From contig QQUJ01000010.1 in assembly GCA_008501635.1 (NCBI GenBank), forward strand, positions 731,079 through 795,078: a DNA stretch of 64,000 nt, given 5' to 3'. The stretch's first letter is position 1. Each line of letters begins with the position of its first letter. The translations under genes were made by a program, and so were the position numbers. The stretch is from Pseudomonadota bacterium. Its GTDB lineage: Bacteria; Pseudomonadota; Gammaproteobacteria; QQUJ01. Shown here in pieces: positions 49,550-58,372 of this stretch. Under the pieces are notes generated by a model. It was not told the origin of the DNA. It searched no databases and worked only from the letters and a program-made list of their open reading frames with translations.

Positions 49550-50746
49550 ATGGGTGAATGGGTACGCCGGTTGCGCGAGATGAGCGGCAACACAAAGTAC
49601 GCGATGGCCGGGTGGCGCCGCGGCGCCACGCAGTGGCTGGCATCGACGGCTGAGCGCATCGCGACGCGGCAATCGCCCGCTGTCTGGACTTTACCGCGCA
49701 GGCTGGCGCAATCGGTGGCCCGTTTCCCAAAGCTGCTGCGCGCCCTTCAGGAATCGTGGTTGGAACGGCGCCGGACGGGCAGACAGGATGCCGACTACCG
49801 GTTTCGCGCGCGTCGTTATGCGGGCTCACGGGATCGCCGCTACCGGGTGCACGTGCCGCCCAACTACAACGGCCGAACTCCCCTGCCCGTGGTGATGGTG
49901 TTGCATGGTTGCCGGCAGACCCATGCCGATATCCAGCGCATCTCGGCCTTCGACAAGGTAGCCGATCGGGAAGGGTTCCTGGTCGTGTATCCCTTCGTCA
50001 CCACCTATTCCGGATTGCGCAACCGCAATTGCTGGGGCTGGTGGCTGCGCAGCGAGATACACGCGGGCGCCGGCGAGGTCGAAGATCTGTGGCAGATACT
50101 GCGCGAGGTGCAGGCCACCTACCAGGTCGACAGGCACCGTGTTCACGTTGCGGGACTCTCCTCCGGAGCGGGTATGGCGGTCGCGCTGATGGTGGCGCGT
50201 GCGACCAAGATCGCGTCGGGTGCCGCCGTTGCCGGAGTCCCTTACGGCGAAACAGCGCGTGCGGTGGCGTTCGTTCACCACATTGCCGGGCATTACCGTC
50301 CCATCCGCGAACTGGTACGGGAGATGGATGCGGAGATGGGCGCCAAGAAACGCCCGGTGCCGCTGTTCGTTGTCCACTCCGAAGACGATGCAACGGTCGC
50401 AATCCAGGCGGCACGCAATCTCCGCGACAGTTGGGCGCTCTGTTTTGGCATCGATCTGCACAAGCGGGCCAGTTCGCGGCGGGGTGCTTCAGGAGCTACG
50501 CGGTGGGAGCATGTGAAATACCGCGGCGACCAGCGCCGCACCTTCATCGAAACGCTGTTCCTGGCGGGAGTCGGGCATGGCTGGTACGGAGGACGTCCCG
50601 GACGGTTCAGTTATCCTGAGGCGCCGCCTGTATCGGAGTGGCTATGGCGCTTCTTTCAGGGCCACCCCCTGAACAGTCCGCTCCAGGAGACAGTCGGGAT
50701 CGAACCTCCGTCCGCTGCGCTCCCCGAGCCGCAAGCGCTCGACTAG
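49550..50746 (+). CDS. PHB-depolymerase/LpqC-type esterase
   Basis: About 398 residues; alpha/beta hydrolase of the poly(3-hydroxybutyrate) depolymerase family. The oxyanion strand is VVMVLHGCRQTHADI. The nucleophile Ser lies in VAGLSSGAGMAV (GxSxG), the acid in VVHSEDDATV and the His in AGVGHGWYGG. The NCWGWW segment is typical of the family. No signal peptide is visible, so it may act on intracellular polyester or oligomers. The basic N-terminus leaves the start uncertain; Met 49580 (MSGNTKYAMAGWRRG) and 49403 are alternatives. Monocistronic. Confidence 0.8.
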   Translation: MGEWVRRLREMSGNTKYAMAGWRRGATQWLASTAERIATRQSPAVWTLPRRLAQSVARFPKLLRALQESWLERRRTGRQDADYRFRARRYAGSRDRRYRVHVPPNYNGRTPLPVVMVLHGCRQTHADIQRISAFDKVADREGFLVVYPFVTTYSGLRNRNCWGWWLRSEIHAGAGEVEDLWQILREVQATYQVDRHRVHVAGLSSGAGMAVALMVARATKIASGAAVAGVPYGETARAVAFVHHIAGHYRPIRELVREMDAEMGAKKRPVPLFVVHSEDDATVAIQAARNLRDSWALCFGIDLHKRASSRRGASGATRWEHVKYRGDQRRTFIETLFLAGVGHGWYGGRPGRFSYPEAPPVSEWLWRFFQGHPLNSPLQETVGIEPPSAALPEPQALD

Positions 50747-50828
50747 CCACCGTTGTTTGCCACTGCGCCATTGGTGCGGTTCGGCTACGATTAGCGAAAA
50801 GTGGCGATAACCTGCAAGGGAGAACTCC

Positions 50829-51149
50829 ATGATCATCACAACTACGGGTGGCATCGACGGCAAACGGATCCGCGAGTACAAGGGTGTCGTGGCGGGCGAC
50901 GCTGTCGTTGGCGCCAATATATTTCGCGATATGTTCGCCGGAATACGTGACATCGTTGGCGGGCGCTCCGGTTCGTACGAGAAGGTATTGCGCAAAGCGC
51001 GCGAAGAGGTGTTCGAAGAGCTTACCGAACAGGCCGAGGAGATGGGCGCCAACGCCATCGTCGGCGTCGACGTCGATTACGAGGTGCTCGGCAAGGAGAA
51101 CGGTATGCTGATGGTGAGCATTACCGGCACGGCCGTGGCGGTGGAGTAG
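50829..51149 (+). CDS. ybjQ: YbjQ/UPF0145 heavy-metal-binding-domain protein
   Basis: 106 residues, small soluble pentamer-forming family of unknown function. The signature is complete: [52 protein letters not shown] followed by [15 protein letters not shown] and [16 protein letters not shown] precedes the ATG. Confidence 0.95.
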   Translation: MIITTTGGIDGKRIREYKGVVAGDAVVGANIFRDMFAGIRDIVGGRSGSYEKVLRKAREEVFEELTEQAEEMGANAIVGVDVDYEVLGKENGMLMVSITGTAVAVE

Positions 51150-51152
51150 CGG

Positions 51153-52127
51153 TCAACTGGCGGGCGGCGTCTTGGTGCGCAAGCTTGTGGCACCACTGCG
51201 GTAGGTGTCCAGCGCGTAGATCAGCAGGGCAATCCAGATACAGGTGAAGGTCACCGCGTGCGCGCTGGTGAACGGTTCGCCAAAGGCGAGCACCGCCAAT
51301 AGAAAGTGCCCCGTGGGTACGGTGTATTGCAGTTGACCCAGTGTCGAGAGGGTAAGGCGCCGCGCGGCGGCCGCGAACAGTATCAACGGTGACGCGGTCA
51401 ATACGCCCGCTATCGCCAGCAGCACATCCAGTTGCCAGCGCACGCCGCCAAAGGCGCCGCCGGCATCACTCAACCCGAGATAGATCAGGTAACCCGCCGC
51501 CAGGGGTGCGAGCAGCGCCGTTTCGACGAATAGCCCCGTCAACGCGTCCACCGGCAGGCGTTTGCGTATCAACCCGTAGAACGCGAAGGTGAGCGCCAGG
51601 CTGAGTGCCACCCACGGTATCTGTCCGTACTGCCAGATCAGATTGGAAACGCCAACAGTGCCGATGGCGATGGCTATCCATTGCGCGCGGCGCAGACGCT
51701 CGCGCAACACCAGCACTCCCAATGCGACATTCAGCAGCGGATTGATGTAGTAGCCGAGGCTCGATTCGAGCACGTGATCGTTGGCGATGGCCCAGATAAA
51801 GATCAGCCAGTTGGTCGACACCAGCAGCGCCGAAAGCGTCAGCCATAGGATCAGGCGGCCCTTGCGCAGTACCGTCAGCAGCCCGTCACCTTTGCGCCAC
51901 AGCAACAGCAGCAACGCCACGAACAACGCCGACCAGAAGACACGATGCGCAAGCACCTCCCATGGCGGTACCTCGGCGACGGCCTTGAAATAGATGGGGA
52001 GTGCGGCCCAGGTGAGAAAGGCCAGGGTTGCGTAAATCGCTCCCCAGCGCGCTTCGGTCGAGGCGGGTGCCTCAGGCACCAGCACTGGTGTGGTGGCGGG
52101 GGTATCCTCCAAGGGTTTTTGCCTCAC
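51153..52127 (-). CDS. rarD: RarD-type EamA transporter
   Basis: 324 residues, ten membrane helices. RarD marks are AFLTWAALPIYFKAV, VPPWEVLAHRVFWSALF, LLVSTNWLIFIWAI, LESSLGYYINPLLNVALGVLVLRERL and LGQLQYTVPTGHFLLAVL. RarD-family proteins were named for chloramphenicol sensitivity but their natural substrate is unclear. The start is GTG 52127 with a weak site; the true start may be a few codons away. It converges with ybjQ. Confidence 0.93.
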   Translation of the reverse strand: MRQKPLEDTPATTPVLVPEAPASTEARWGAIYATLAFLTWAALPIYFKAVAEVPPWEVLAHRVFWSALFVALLLLLWRKGDGLLTVLRKGRLILWLTLSALLVSTNWLIFIWAIANDHVLESSLGYYINPLLNVALGVLVLRERLRRAQWIAIAIGTVGVSNLIWQYGQIPWVALSLALTFAFYGLIRKRLPVDALTGLFVETALLAPLAAGYLIYLGLSDAGGAFGGVRWQLDVLLAIAGVLTASPLILFAAAARRLTLSTLGQLQYTVPTGHFLLAVLAFGEPFTSAHAVTFTCIWIALLIYALDTYRSGATSLRTKTPPAS

Positions 52128-52177
52128 CTTTCGCGCGAGACTCGCTACCGATGGTTTTCATTTTGGTGTGGGTGCGA

Positions 52178-53089
52178 TCAGGGTTCGCGTCTCAGCCACT
52201 CTGCCGCCAGTTCGGCGCAGTGCTCCGGTTGCCAGAAGGGTAGCATGTGGGTGCCGCCGGCAATCGGAATCAGTTCAAAGGGATGGGTCAGCGTGCTGAC
52301 CAGCCGCTCCAGGTAGCCGAAGGAGACCAGTTCATCCTGGTCACCGGAGATAATCGCGGCGCGAAACGGCAGTTCTTCATGCGCCACGCGAGTGCGGCGA
52401 TTGAAGACGCTGGAGAAGGTCATCAGCGGATAACTGTTGACCAGCAGCGGATCCTTGTCGATCAGCTTGTGGAACCTGCGCTGCGGGATCAGATCCTGCA
52501 GACGAAACAGGCGTTGCAGCGTCAGATGCATGTGCGGCGCGAAGAAGCTCAGATAGCGCAGCCAGTGCCAGCCCCAAAGATGCAGCAGGTCCGGTGCATG
52601 CTCGCTGACAAACAGTGTATGGCAGAGTAGCGCCTTGACCCGTTCGTCGTTTTCGGCGGCTGCCAGCGCCAGGGGGGCGCCGATAGAGTATCCATAGAGC
52701 ATCACGGGGCCACCAAACCGTGGTGCGAAGTGGTCGATGACGGCTCTCACATCCTCCTGTACCGCCTCCACCGTGTACTCGCCGCGGGGGCCGCCCGAAT
52801 GACCGTGCCCGCGCAGGTCGATGCCCACGACGTTGAAGCCATGCTGCGAAAGGCGGTAGAGCATCTTTGCGTAGAGGGCGGAATAGGTGGATATGCCCGG
52901 CAGAAAAACCAGCAGCGGTGCCGCGGGGGCGGATGCAAAGACCTCGCAGTGGATCGGGAGATCGCCGACCTGCTCGGTGGTGCGAAGCCGCAGATAGGGG
53001 ACGGCGCCCAGGGACTTGAGCAGCCGCGACGGGCGTTCGGAGGCGTCGGTTGTCCCATCGGGGAGGATGTCGTTCGCGAGGATTTCCAT
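52178..53089 (-). CDS. Alpha/beta hydrolase (monoglyceride-lipase-like)
   Basis: About 303 residues. LLVFLPGISTYSALYAKMLYRLSQHGFNVVGIDLRGHGHSGG gives the strand-turn-helix. The nucleophile Ser lies in YGYSIGAPLA, an Asp in ISGDQDELV and the His in GGTHMLPFWQ. This resembles the Serine aminopeptidase S33/monoacylglycerol lipase group. Met 53089 (MEILANDIL) is used although no clear ribosome site exists; Met 53164 and 53215 are possible. The 5' end faces the radical SAM gene across about 140 bases. Confidence 0.8.
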   Translation of the reverse strand: MEILANDILPDGTTDASERPSRLLKSLGAVPYLRLRTTEQVGDLPIHCEVFASAPAAPLLVFLPGISTYSALYAKMLYRLSQHGFNVVGIDLRGHGHSGGPRGEYTVEAVQEDVRAVIDHFAPRFGGPVMLYGYSIGAPLALAAAENDERVKALLCHTLFVSEHAPDLLHLWGWHWLRYLSFFAPHMHLTLQRLFRLQDLIPQRRFHKLIDKDPLLVNSYPLMTFSSVFNRRTRVAHEELPFRAAIISGDQDELVSFGYLERLVSTLTHPFELIPIAGGTHMLPFWQPEHCAELAAEWLRREP

Positions 53090-53229
53090 GAGCAGTGGGA
53101 GTGTACCTGCCCAGGATCGTCCGCGCACCCTGTCTGCAGGGTCGATTGCATCGCCGATGCGCATCGGGGCACGGATGAGATGAGCGGGGTACAATGGGCA
53201 AGGTACCGCCGCCACCCCTTCCGCTGCGA

Positions 53230-54945
53230 ATGAACTCGAGCATCGAACAGAGCCCCCTTCAGCGCATTGCCCTGGTCACCCTGCACGCGGGGTATCACCA
53301 CAGTTCATTGGCATTGCGTTCGATTGCGGCGTTCTGCCGCGACGAGCCCTATTTCGACGGGCTCTCGATTCATGAAGGGCTGGTCAAATCGAGCAACGAA
53401 GCGCTGTTCGCCGAACTGGTGGAGGCGCAACCCCGGCTGGTGGGATTCTCGACCTATCTGTGGAACATCCAGCCCGTGCTGCGACTGGCAAGGAATCTCA
53501 AGCAGCTGGTGCCCGACGTGCAGATCGTGCTCGGCGGCCCGGAGGCAGGGCCGCGTGGCGAGGAGCTGTTGGCGAACGAGGCAAGCATCGACTTTGTCAT
53601 CGATGGCGAGGGCGAGCCGGGGTTTCGCGATCTGGCGCGCTGGTGCCTCTACGGGGACGGTGCTCGCGAGAGAGTATCCGGGCTGGTGTGGCGCGACGAC
53701 TGCGCCGGGATTCACCGTAACGCGCTCCAGATGCTGGATCCGTCGCAGTGGGTGTCGCCTTATAGCTGCGGGTTGGGCGCGCTGGACAAGCATCTGGTTT
53801 ACTGGGAGACCTCGCGCGGATGTCCTTACCGTTGCACCTTCTGCACCAGCAGCACCGATCGCCTGCGCACGGCATCGCTGGCGCAGGTGGATGCGGATCT
53901 CGCGGTTTTCGCTCGACTCGAAAACAAGACCATCAAACTGCTCGACCGAAGTTTTCATCTCGGTGCCGAGCACACCCTGCAGTTGCTGGAACGTTTCCTG
54001 GCCACCCCCGATACCCTGCGTTTTCACCTCGAGCTCAATCCCGACCGCGTCTCCGATCAGGCGCTTGCCCTGTTTGCCCAGGCACCGTCCGGCAAATTTC
54101 AGTTCGAGATTGGCTTGCAGACGCTGTCCGGCCCCGTCCTGGAGCGCATCGAGCGGGTGATGGATGTGCCGCGCGGACTGGCGCGCATTCGCCAATTGGT
54201 GGCGCTGCACAAACACCCCGTGCATCTGGATCTCATCGTCGGTTTGCCCGACGAGGACGCGGAATCCTGCCGTCAATCACTGGATGCCGTGTTTCTCCTC
54301 TGCGCGGACCACCTGCAACTGGGTATTCTCAAACTGCTGCCAGGCACACCATTGCGCGCACAGGCTGAACGATTCGGCTACCGCTGGGATGCCGAGCCTC
54401 CCTACGAAATACTCTGCCATGCGCACCTTTCCCATGCCGAACTGATGCGCTTCAAACACTACGCGGAATTGCTGGAGCGGCTCTGGAACAGTGGATTGGC
54501 CCGCAACACCCTGGCCTGGATGGTCGGCCGCCACTTCGATGAGCAGGTCAGCAAGCTCTTCGATCATCTGCTGACCGGTGCTGCGCAGCCGCTGGCGACG
54601 GATCGCGTGCAGCCCGATCACGCCTTTGGGTTGTTGGCCGCCGCGCTGGCCGACCTGCTGGCAGCCGATCCCGTCGCTGCGCAGCTCCTTTTGTGGGATT
54701 ACGCCCATCACAGTCTGGTGACGGGTAGAACGCCGGACTGGATCGCACAGCGCCTGCGCGCTGCCGAGCAGCTGTTCCGCACCTTCGGCAATCGACGCAT
54801 GCCGGTGCTGGAGCTTGGCCCCGAGGCGGTACAGGTGATCAATCGACGTCGGCAGCAGCCCCTGGCGGCGGGCCGTTATGCGGTCTGGGCGCAGCGTGAT
54901 CGCAAGGGGCGCCCTGCAGAAGTGCTGGCGGTCGATGCCGCGTGA
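53230..54945 (+). CDS. B12-binding-domain radical SAM protein with DUF4080-like C-terminus
   Basis: 571 residues. The N-terminal cobalamin-binding Rossmann-type domain covers about 10-140 (RIALVTLHAGYHHSSLALRSIAAF, VGFSTYLWNIQPVLRLARNLKQ, IVLGGPEAGP). The radical SAM barrel has CPYRCTFC near 203-210 and the usual FEIGLQT and DLIVGLPDED strands. The C-terminal 180 residues match the DUF4080 family. Function unknown. TACAAT at 53190 may be a promoter -10; ATG 53230 begins the family N-terminus, and the open extension to 53194 is Pro-rich. Confidence 0.9.
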   Translation: MNSSIEQSPLQRIALVTLHAGYHHSSLALRSIAAFCRDEPYFDGLSIHEGLVKSSNEALFAELVEAQPRLVGFSTYLWNIQPVLRLARNLKQLVPDVQIVLGGPEAGPRGEELLANEASIDFVIDGEGEPGFRDLARWCLYGDGARERVSGLVWRDDCAGIHRNALQMLDPSQWVSPYSCGLGALDKHLVYWETSRGCPYRCTFCTSSTDRLRTASLAQVDADLAVFARLENKTIKLLDRSFHLGAEHTLQLLERFLATPDTLRFHLELNPDRVSDQALALFAQAPSGKFQFEIGLQTLSGPVLERIERVMDVPRGLARIRQLVALHKHPVHLDLIVGLPDEDAESCRQSLDAVFLLCADHLQLGILKLLPGTPLRAQAERFGYRWDAEPPYEILCHAHLSHAELMRFKHYAELLERLWNSGLARNTLAWMVGRHFDEQVSKLFDHLLTGAAQPLATDRVQPDHAFGLLAAALADLLAADPVAAQLLLWDYAHHSLVTGRTPDWIAQRLRAAEQLFRTFGNRRMPVLELGPEAVQVINRRRQQPLAAGRYAVWAQRDRKGRPAEVLAVDAA

Positions 54946-55045
54946 GCAACCAGGTCACAATCCGAGAGTGACCCAGATCCCTGTATTCAAGGGCCGCCCG
55001 GGCTAAGCTAAGGGCGTGCTCGTGTCCACCGGATCGTAAATTGCC

Positions 55046-55678
55046 GTGCTCAATGCCCGTTCACTGATTCTTGGCGTCTGCCTCATCCTGCCTTCGTTCG
55101 CGGCGTTCGGGCAGAACGGCAATGGCTCGCACACGACCTACGACATTGGCATTTTCAGCGGCTTTCGTTCGGGCGGTAATTTTGAGGATGCCGTCACCGG
55201 CGAGACGCTCGATCTGGACGAAGGCACCAGCGGCGGTGTGGTGGTGCGCATAGCCCAGAGCAGCCGCACCTTCGTCGAAATTCTCTACACGGAACAATCG
55301 ACACGCACCCAGGCCGGCGGACTCTTGACGGGCGATCCGCTGTTCGACATGAACGTACGCTATCTGCATATCGGCGGTATCTATGAATTGAACGACGCGC
55401 TCAACCGTCCCTATGTGATGGGATCGGTGGGGCTTACCCGTTTTGAACCGCAAGGCGCATTGCTGGAATCCGAAACCCGGTTTTCCCTCGGGCTCGGTGC
55501 CGGTTACCTGTTTCCTGTGACGCGCAGCTCCAATCTGCGCCTCGAGGCGCGAGCCATCGGTACCGCGTTCAACAGCTCAGGCGAATTGTTCTGCACCAAT
55601 GGCCGTTGCCGAATCACGCTCGACAGCGATGCGCTCTGGCAGGCGGAAGTGTCACTCACGTTTGCCGTAGCGTTCTGA
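55046..55678 (+). CDS. Outer-membrane beta-barrel protein
   Basis: 210 residues with a signal peptide (RSLILGVCLILPSFAAFG) and alternating hydrophobic strands ending in an aromatic residue (QAEVSLTFAVAF), the C-terminal OMP signature. Strands such as YDIGIFSGFRSGG, TFVEILYTEQSTR, NVRYLHIGGIYEL and RPYVMGSVGLTRFEP suggest an eight-stranded barrel. GTG is the start. Substrate and role unknown. Confidence 0.75.
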   Translation: MLNARSLILGVCLILPSFAAFGQNGNGSHTTYDIGIFSGFRSGGNFEDAVTGETLDLDEGTSGGVVVRIAQSSRTFVEILYTEQSTRTQAGGLLTGDPLFDMNVRYLHIGGIYELNDALNRPYVMGSVGLTRFEPQGALLESETRFSLGLGAGYLFPVTRSSNLRLEARAIGTAFNSSGELFCTNGRCRITLDSDALWQAEVSLTFAVAF

Positions 55679-55735
55679 ACGATAGCCGGCGAATTGCGGC
55701 CAGCCAGCCTGGGCCCCGCCATTCAGTTGTAACCT

Positions 55736-55899
55736 AGGGAACCTCTGATCAAGTCGTGTTCAGCGATTCTGCGGCCCAGAAGCGACGATTTCGGCGTTGG
55801 AAAGCTTGGTAATAACTGCCTATTACCCGCGCTTTCCGCCTTGAACTCGTCGTTTCTGGACAACACTCTCATCTAAACAGACTTAATCAGAGGTTCCCT
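55736..55899. mobile_element. 164-bp foldback (MITE-like) element
   Basis: Ends are inverted repeats: AGGGAACCTCTGATCAAG at 55736 and CTTAATCAGAGGTTCCCT ending at 55899. The interior is also palindromic: CCAGAAGCGACGATTTC and GGAAAGC..GGTAATA pair with TATTACC..GCTTTCC and GAACTCGTCGTTTCTGG. It flanks as CTAG|GGAACC and GGTTCC|CTGG, a near-duplicated 4-base target of the IS5-like type. No coding capacity. An end fragment also occurs at 10049-10090. Confidence 0.75.
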
Positions 55900-55973
55900 G
55901 GATCAACAACCCCCACGTACATTGCTCGAGCAGATCCGGGCCATTGCCGGTTGCAGGCGAGAACCGGTGCGGC

Positions 55974-56867
55974 TCATCCTGAAAGGGAATCGCGTGCCGC
56001 CTCAGGAGCCGCGCTGCGCAGGCGTTTGCCGACGACAATCATCGTTGCGACCAGGTACATGATCAGCGAATAGACGGCTGCGGGAATCGCCAGCGCAGGA
56101 GAGCCGAGGATACCGGCAGCGATAGCGATAGCGGTTCCGCCGCTCTGGATGCAGATCTCGAGGATGAGGGTGATGCGCTGCTCATCCGCTAACCTGAACA
56201 GGGTCGCAGTGAGATAGGCGCACGCCACACCGAGCAGGCACAGTGCCAGCGTCGCGGGGCCGGCAGCGAGCATCATGCCCGGAAGGGTGTTGCGCTCACG
56301 CCAAACGAGCGCAGCGATAAGAGCGATCAGCAGCACCACGCCGATGCGGGTGACATACGGGCGGATGCGCTGTGCCCAGCCGGACTGAAAGTGGCGCAGC
56401 GCCATTCCGGCGGCGGTCGGCAACAGCACCACCACCGCTATGCGTTCCGAGATGTCGGCGAAGCGGAGCGATAGCGAGCGTTCTTCGCCCGCGAATATCA
56501 GGGATGCCAGACCGACGTAGAGGGGGATGGTCAGCACCGGTAGCGTTTTACTGACTGCGGTCAACGTGATGGACAAGGCCACATCACCCCGGGCCAGGTA
56601 GGTAAACAGATTCGATGTCGAGCCGGAAGGGCACGCGGCCAGTAACACCAGGCCGATGCCAAGGTGCGGCGGGAGATCCAATGCCCACGCGAGTACAAAT
56701 GCCAGTAGTGGAAAAAGTACGAACATGTTGAGCAGGCCCAATACGGCTGCTTTGGGTGCCGATTTGAGACTGACGAAGTTGCCCAGCGTAAGACTCATGC
56801 CGATGCCGAACATCAGGATTGCGATGACGAACGGCAGCAGCACCTTGATCGGAAGTCCGGCTTCCAT
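55974..56867 (-). CDS. Bile acid:sodium symporter family (BASS) transporter
   Basis: 297 residues, about ten helices. VIAILMFGIGMSLTLGNFVSL, LLNMFVLFPLLAFVLAWALDLPPHLGIGLVLLAACPSGSTSNLFTYLARGDVALSITLTAVSKT and CIQSGGTAIAIAAGIL are family motifs, including the CPSGSTSN sodium-site region. Bacterial members carry organic anions; substrate unknown. AGGAGAAAC precedes the Met at 56867; the extension to 56963 is rejected. Confidence 0.92.
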   Translation of the reverse strand: MEAGLPIKVLLPFVIAILMFGIGMSLTLGNFVSLKSAPKAAVLGLLNMFVLFPLLAFVLAWALDLPPHLGIGLVLLAACPSGSTSNLFTYLARGDVALSITLTAVSKTLPVLTIPLYVGLASLIFAGEERSLSLRFADISERIAVVVLLPTAAGMALRHFQSGWAQRIRPYVTRIGVVLLIALIAALVWRERNTLPGMMLAAGPATLALCLLGVACAYLTATLFRLADEQRITLILEICIQSGGTAIAIAAGILGSPALAIPAAVYSLIMYLVATMIVVGKRLRSAAPEAARDSLSG

Positions 56868-56956
56868 GAGGTTTCTCCTTCGCGGGCCAATCCTCTGACA
56901 TTTCCCCGGTTCCGGTCGTTGTCGGGAGCGCGGGGTGGGGAGTCCGCCGCAAAAAA

Positions 56957-56988
56957 TTGACAATCTCCGGCTCAGAGGCTTCTATAAA
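56957..56988 (+). promoter_or_regulatory. Candidate promoter of the LuxR gene
   Basis: TTGACA at 56957-56962 and TATAAA at 56983-56988, 20 bases apart. The spacer is long, but both hexamers are good and lie about 80 bases before the LuxR gene. AAGCATAAAAAGCATAAT just after could extend A+T-rich melting. Confidence 0.4.
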
Positions 56989-57065
56989 AGCATAAAAAGC
57001 ATAATACCCGCAGGTTAAATGCCAATTCCCGTGTGGTTGCCTCCCGGAGTGGCGAAGAGCAGGAA

Positions 57066-58217
57066 ATGGATAGTAACGGTCCGATCATTGCTCAGATCTA
57101 CAGCGCAGCGCTGGATGCATCGGCCTGGCCGGTTGCGCTGACATCGATGCAGGAGCAGTTCGGGGGCATCGCCTCCGGCTTGTACACGTTCGAGACTACC
57201 CAACGGCGCACGCCGAATGTGTCGCTGCTGCACTTGCGTGGTGTCGACGAAAACTATCTCTCCTCGTATATCGAACGCTTCCTGCAACGGAATCCCTGGG
57301 CGAAAATTCCCGAGCTGCAGGCGCCCAGAACCATCCGCACCGACCGTTCGCTCGATGAGTACCACGGCACCCCCGGCTATTACCGCCGTACCGCTCTATA
57401 CAACGAGTGGATGAAGCCGCAGGATTTTATCCACACTCTCGGAACCACTCTGCTTCACCAAGGCCAGCAGCGCACAAAGTTCTTTGTTTACCGACCGCGA
57501 GCCGGCAGAGCTTTCACCCGCCGGGAAATCACACGTTTCGGACAACTTTCCGGCCATATGGCGCATGCTGTAAACATGGCGCGCCGCTTGGCCATACAGG
57601 AGCATAGGCTGCATGCGGCGCTGCATGTCATCGACCGCCTCAAATTTGGCGTGATATTTCTCGACGGACAGGCGCGGATTACGCTGGCGAATCGGTTTGC
57701 ACAGACACTTCTCGATCAGCGCGACGGCATCTACCTGCGCGATGGAATGGTAACGGCTGCCCACCGCGACGACCGCCGCAGGCTCGATGGGATGGTGCAT
57801 CTGGCCCTGAATCTCCATGGCGGGCAGGCTGACGCGGTGCCGCGTCGGGTCAGTCTGCGGCGTCCCGACATGAAACGTCCCCTGTATCTGATGGCGCTCC
57901 CCTTGCCGTGCGATGTGGAAACCCCGTTTCTTGGCGGTCGTGATGCCGCTGTCTTGTTGATCAACGATCCTGAATCGGAACCCATGGTGCCGGCCGAGTG
58001 GCTGCGGCGGCGTTACGGTCTGACCTCCGCGGAGGCGCGGCTCGCCCGTCACCTCGTCAGGGGCGATACGCTGCGCGGCAGCGCGGAGGCAATGGGTGTC
58101 ACCTACGAAACCGCGCGTGGCTATCTCAAGCTGGCACTGCAGAAGACCGGTTCGGCCAGACAACTGGAACTGGTCCGCAAGATCCTGTCGGAACAGGTAT
58201 TTCTTCACGGTATGTGA
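57066..58217 (+). CDS. LuxR-family transcriptional regulator
   Basis: 383 residues. The C-terminal helix-turn-helix is at about 320-383 (YGLTSAEARLARHLVRGDTLRGSAEAMGVTYETARGYLKLALQKTGSARQLELV). The N-terminal 300 residues contain a PAS/GAF-like part (HVIDRLKFGVIFLDGQARITLANRFAQTLLD). GCAGGA lies before ATG 57066; the open extension to 57033 is not homologous. Target genes are unknown; the divergent BASS transporter is a candidate. Confidence 0.85.
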   Translation: MDSNGPIIAQIYSAALDASAWPVALTSMQEQFGGIASGLYTFETTQRRTPNVSLLHLRGVDENYLSSYIERFLQRNPWAKIPELQAPRTIRTDRSLDEYHGTPGYYRRTALYNEWMKPQDFIHTLGTTLLHQGQQRTKFFVYRPRAGRAFTRREITRFGQLSGHMAHAVNMARRLAIQEHRLHAALHVIDRLKFGVIFLDGQARITLANRFAQTLLDQRDGIYLRDGMVTAAHRDDRRRLDGMVHLALNLHGGQADAVPRRVSLRRPDMKRPLYLMALPLPCDVETPFLGGRDAAVLLINDPESEPMVPAEWLRRRYGLTSAEARLARHLVRGDTLRGSAEAMGVTYETARGYLKLALQKTGSARQLELVRKILSEQVFLHGM

Positions 58218-58372
58218 TGGCCAGCCATGGCGGAGGCCATAGCTGGGGGCGTCTCCCGCTGCCCTCTCAGTTCGTCTGACAGGCGATGGAAACCCCCAAT
58301 TGGGGGGTGCGTCCGACACTCCAGATCATGACACTGAATTCCTGGGCCGCACTCTATCTCCAGGGAGTTGTC

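Noticed and set aside
55736..55899. Possible structured non-coding RNA or rho-independent terminator
   Set aside because: The inverted ends, near-duplicate flanks and a second fragment elsewhere fit a mobile foldback element better, though it may also terminate transcription.
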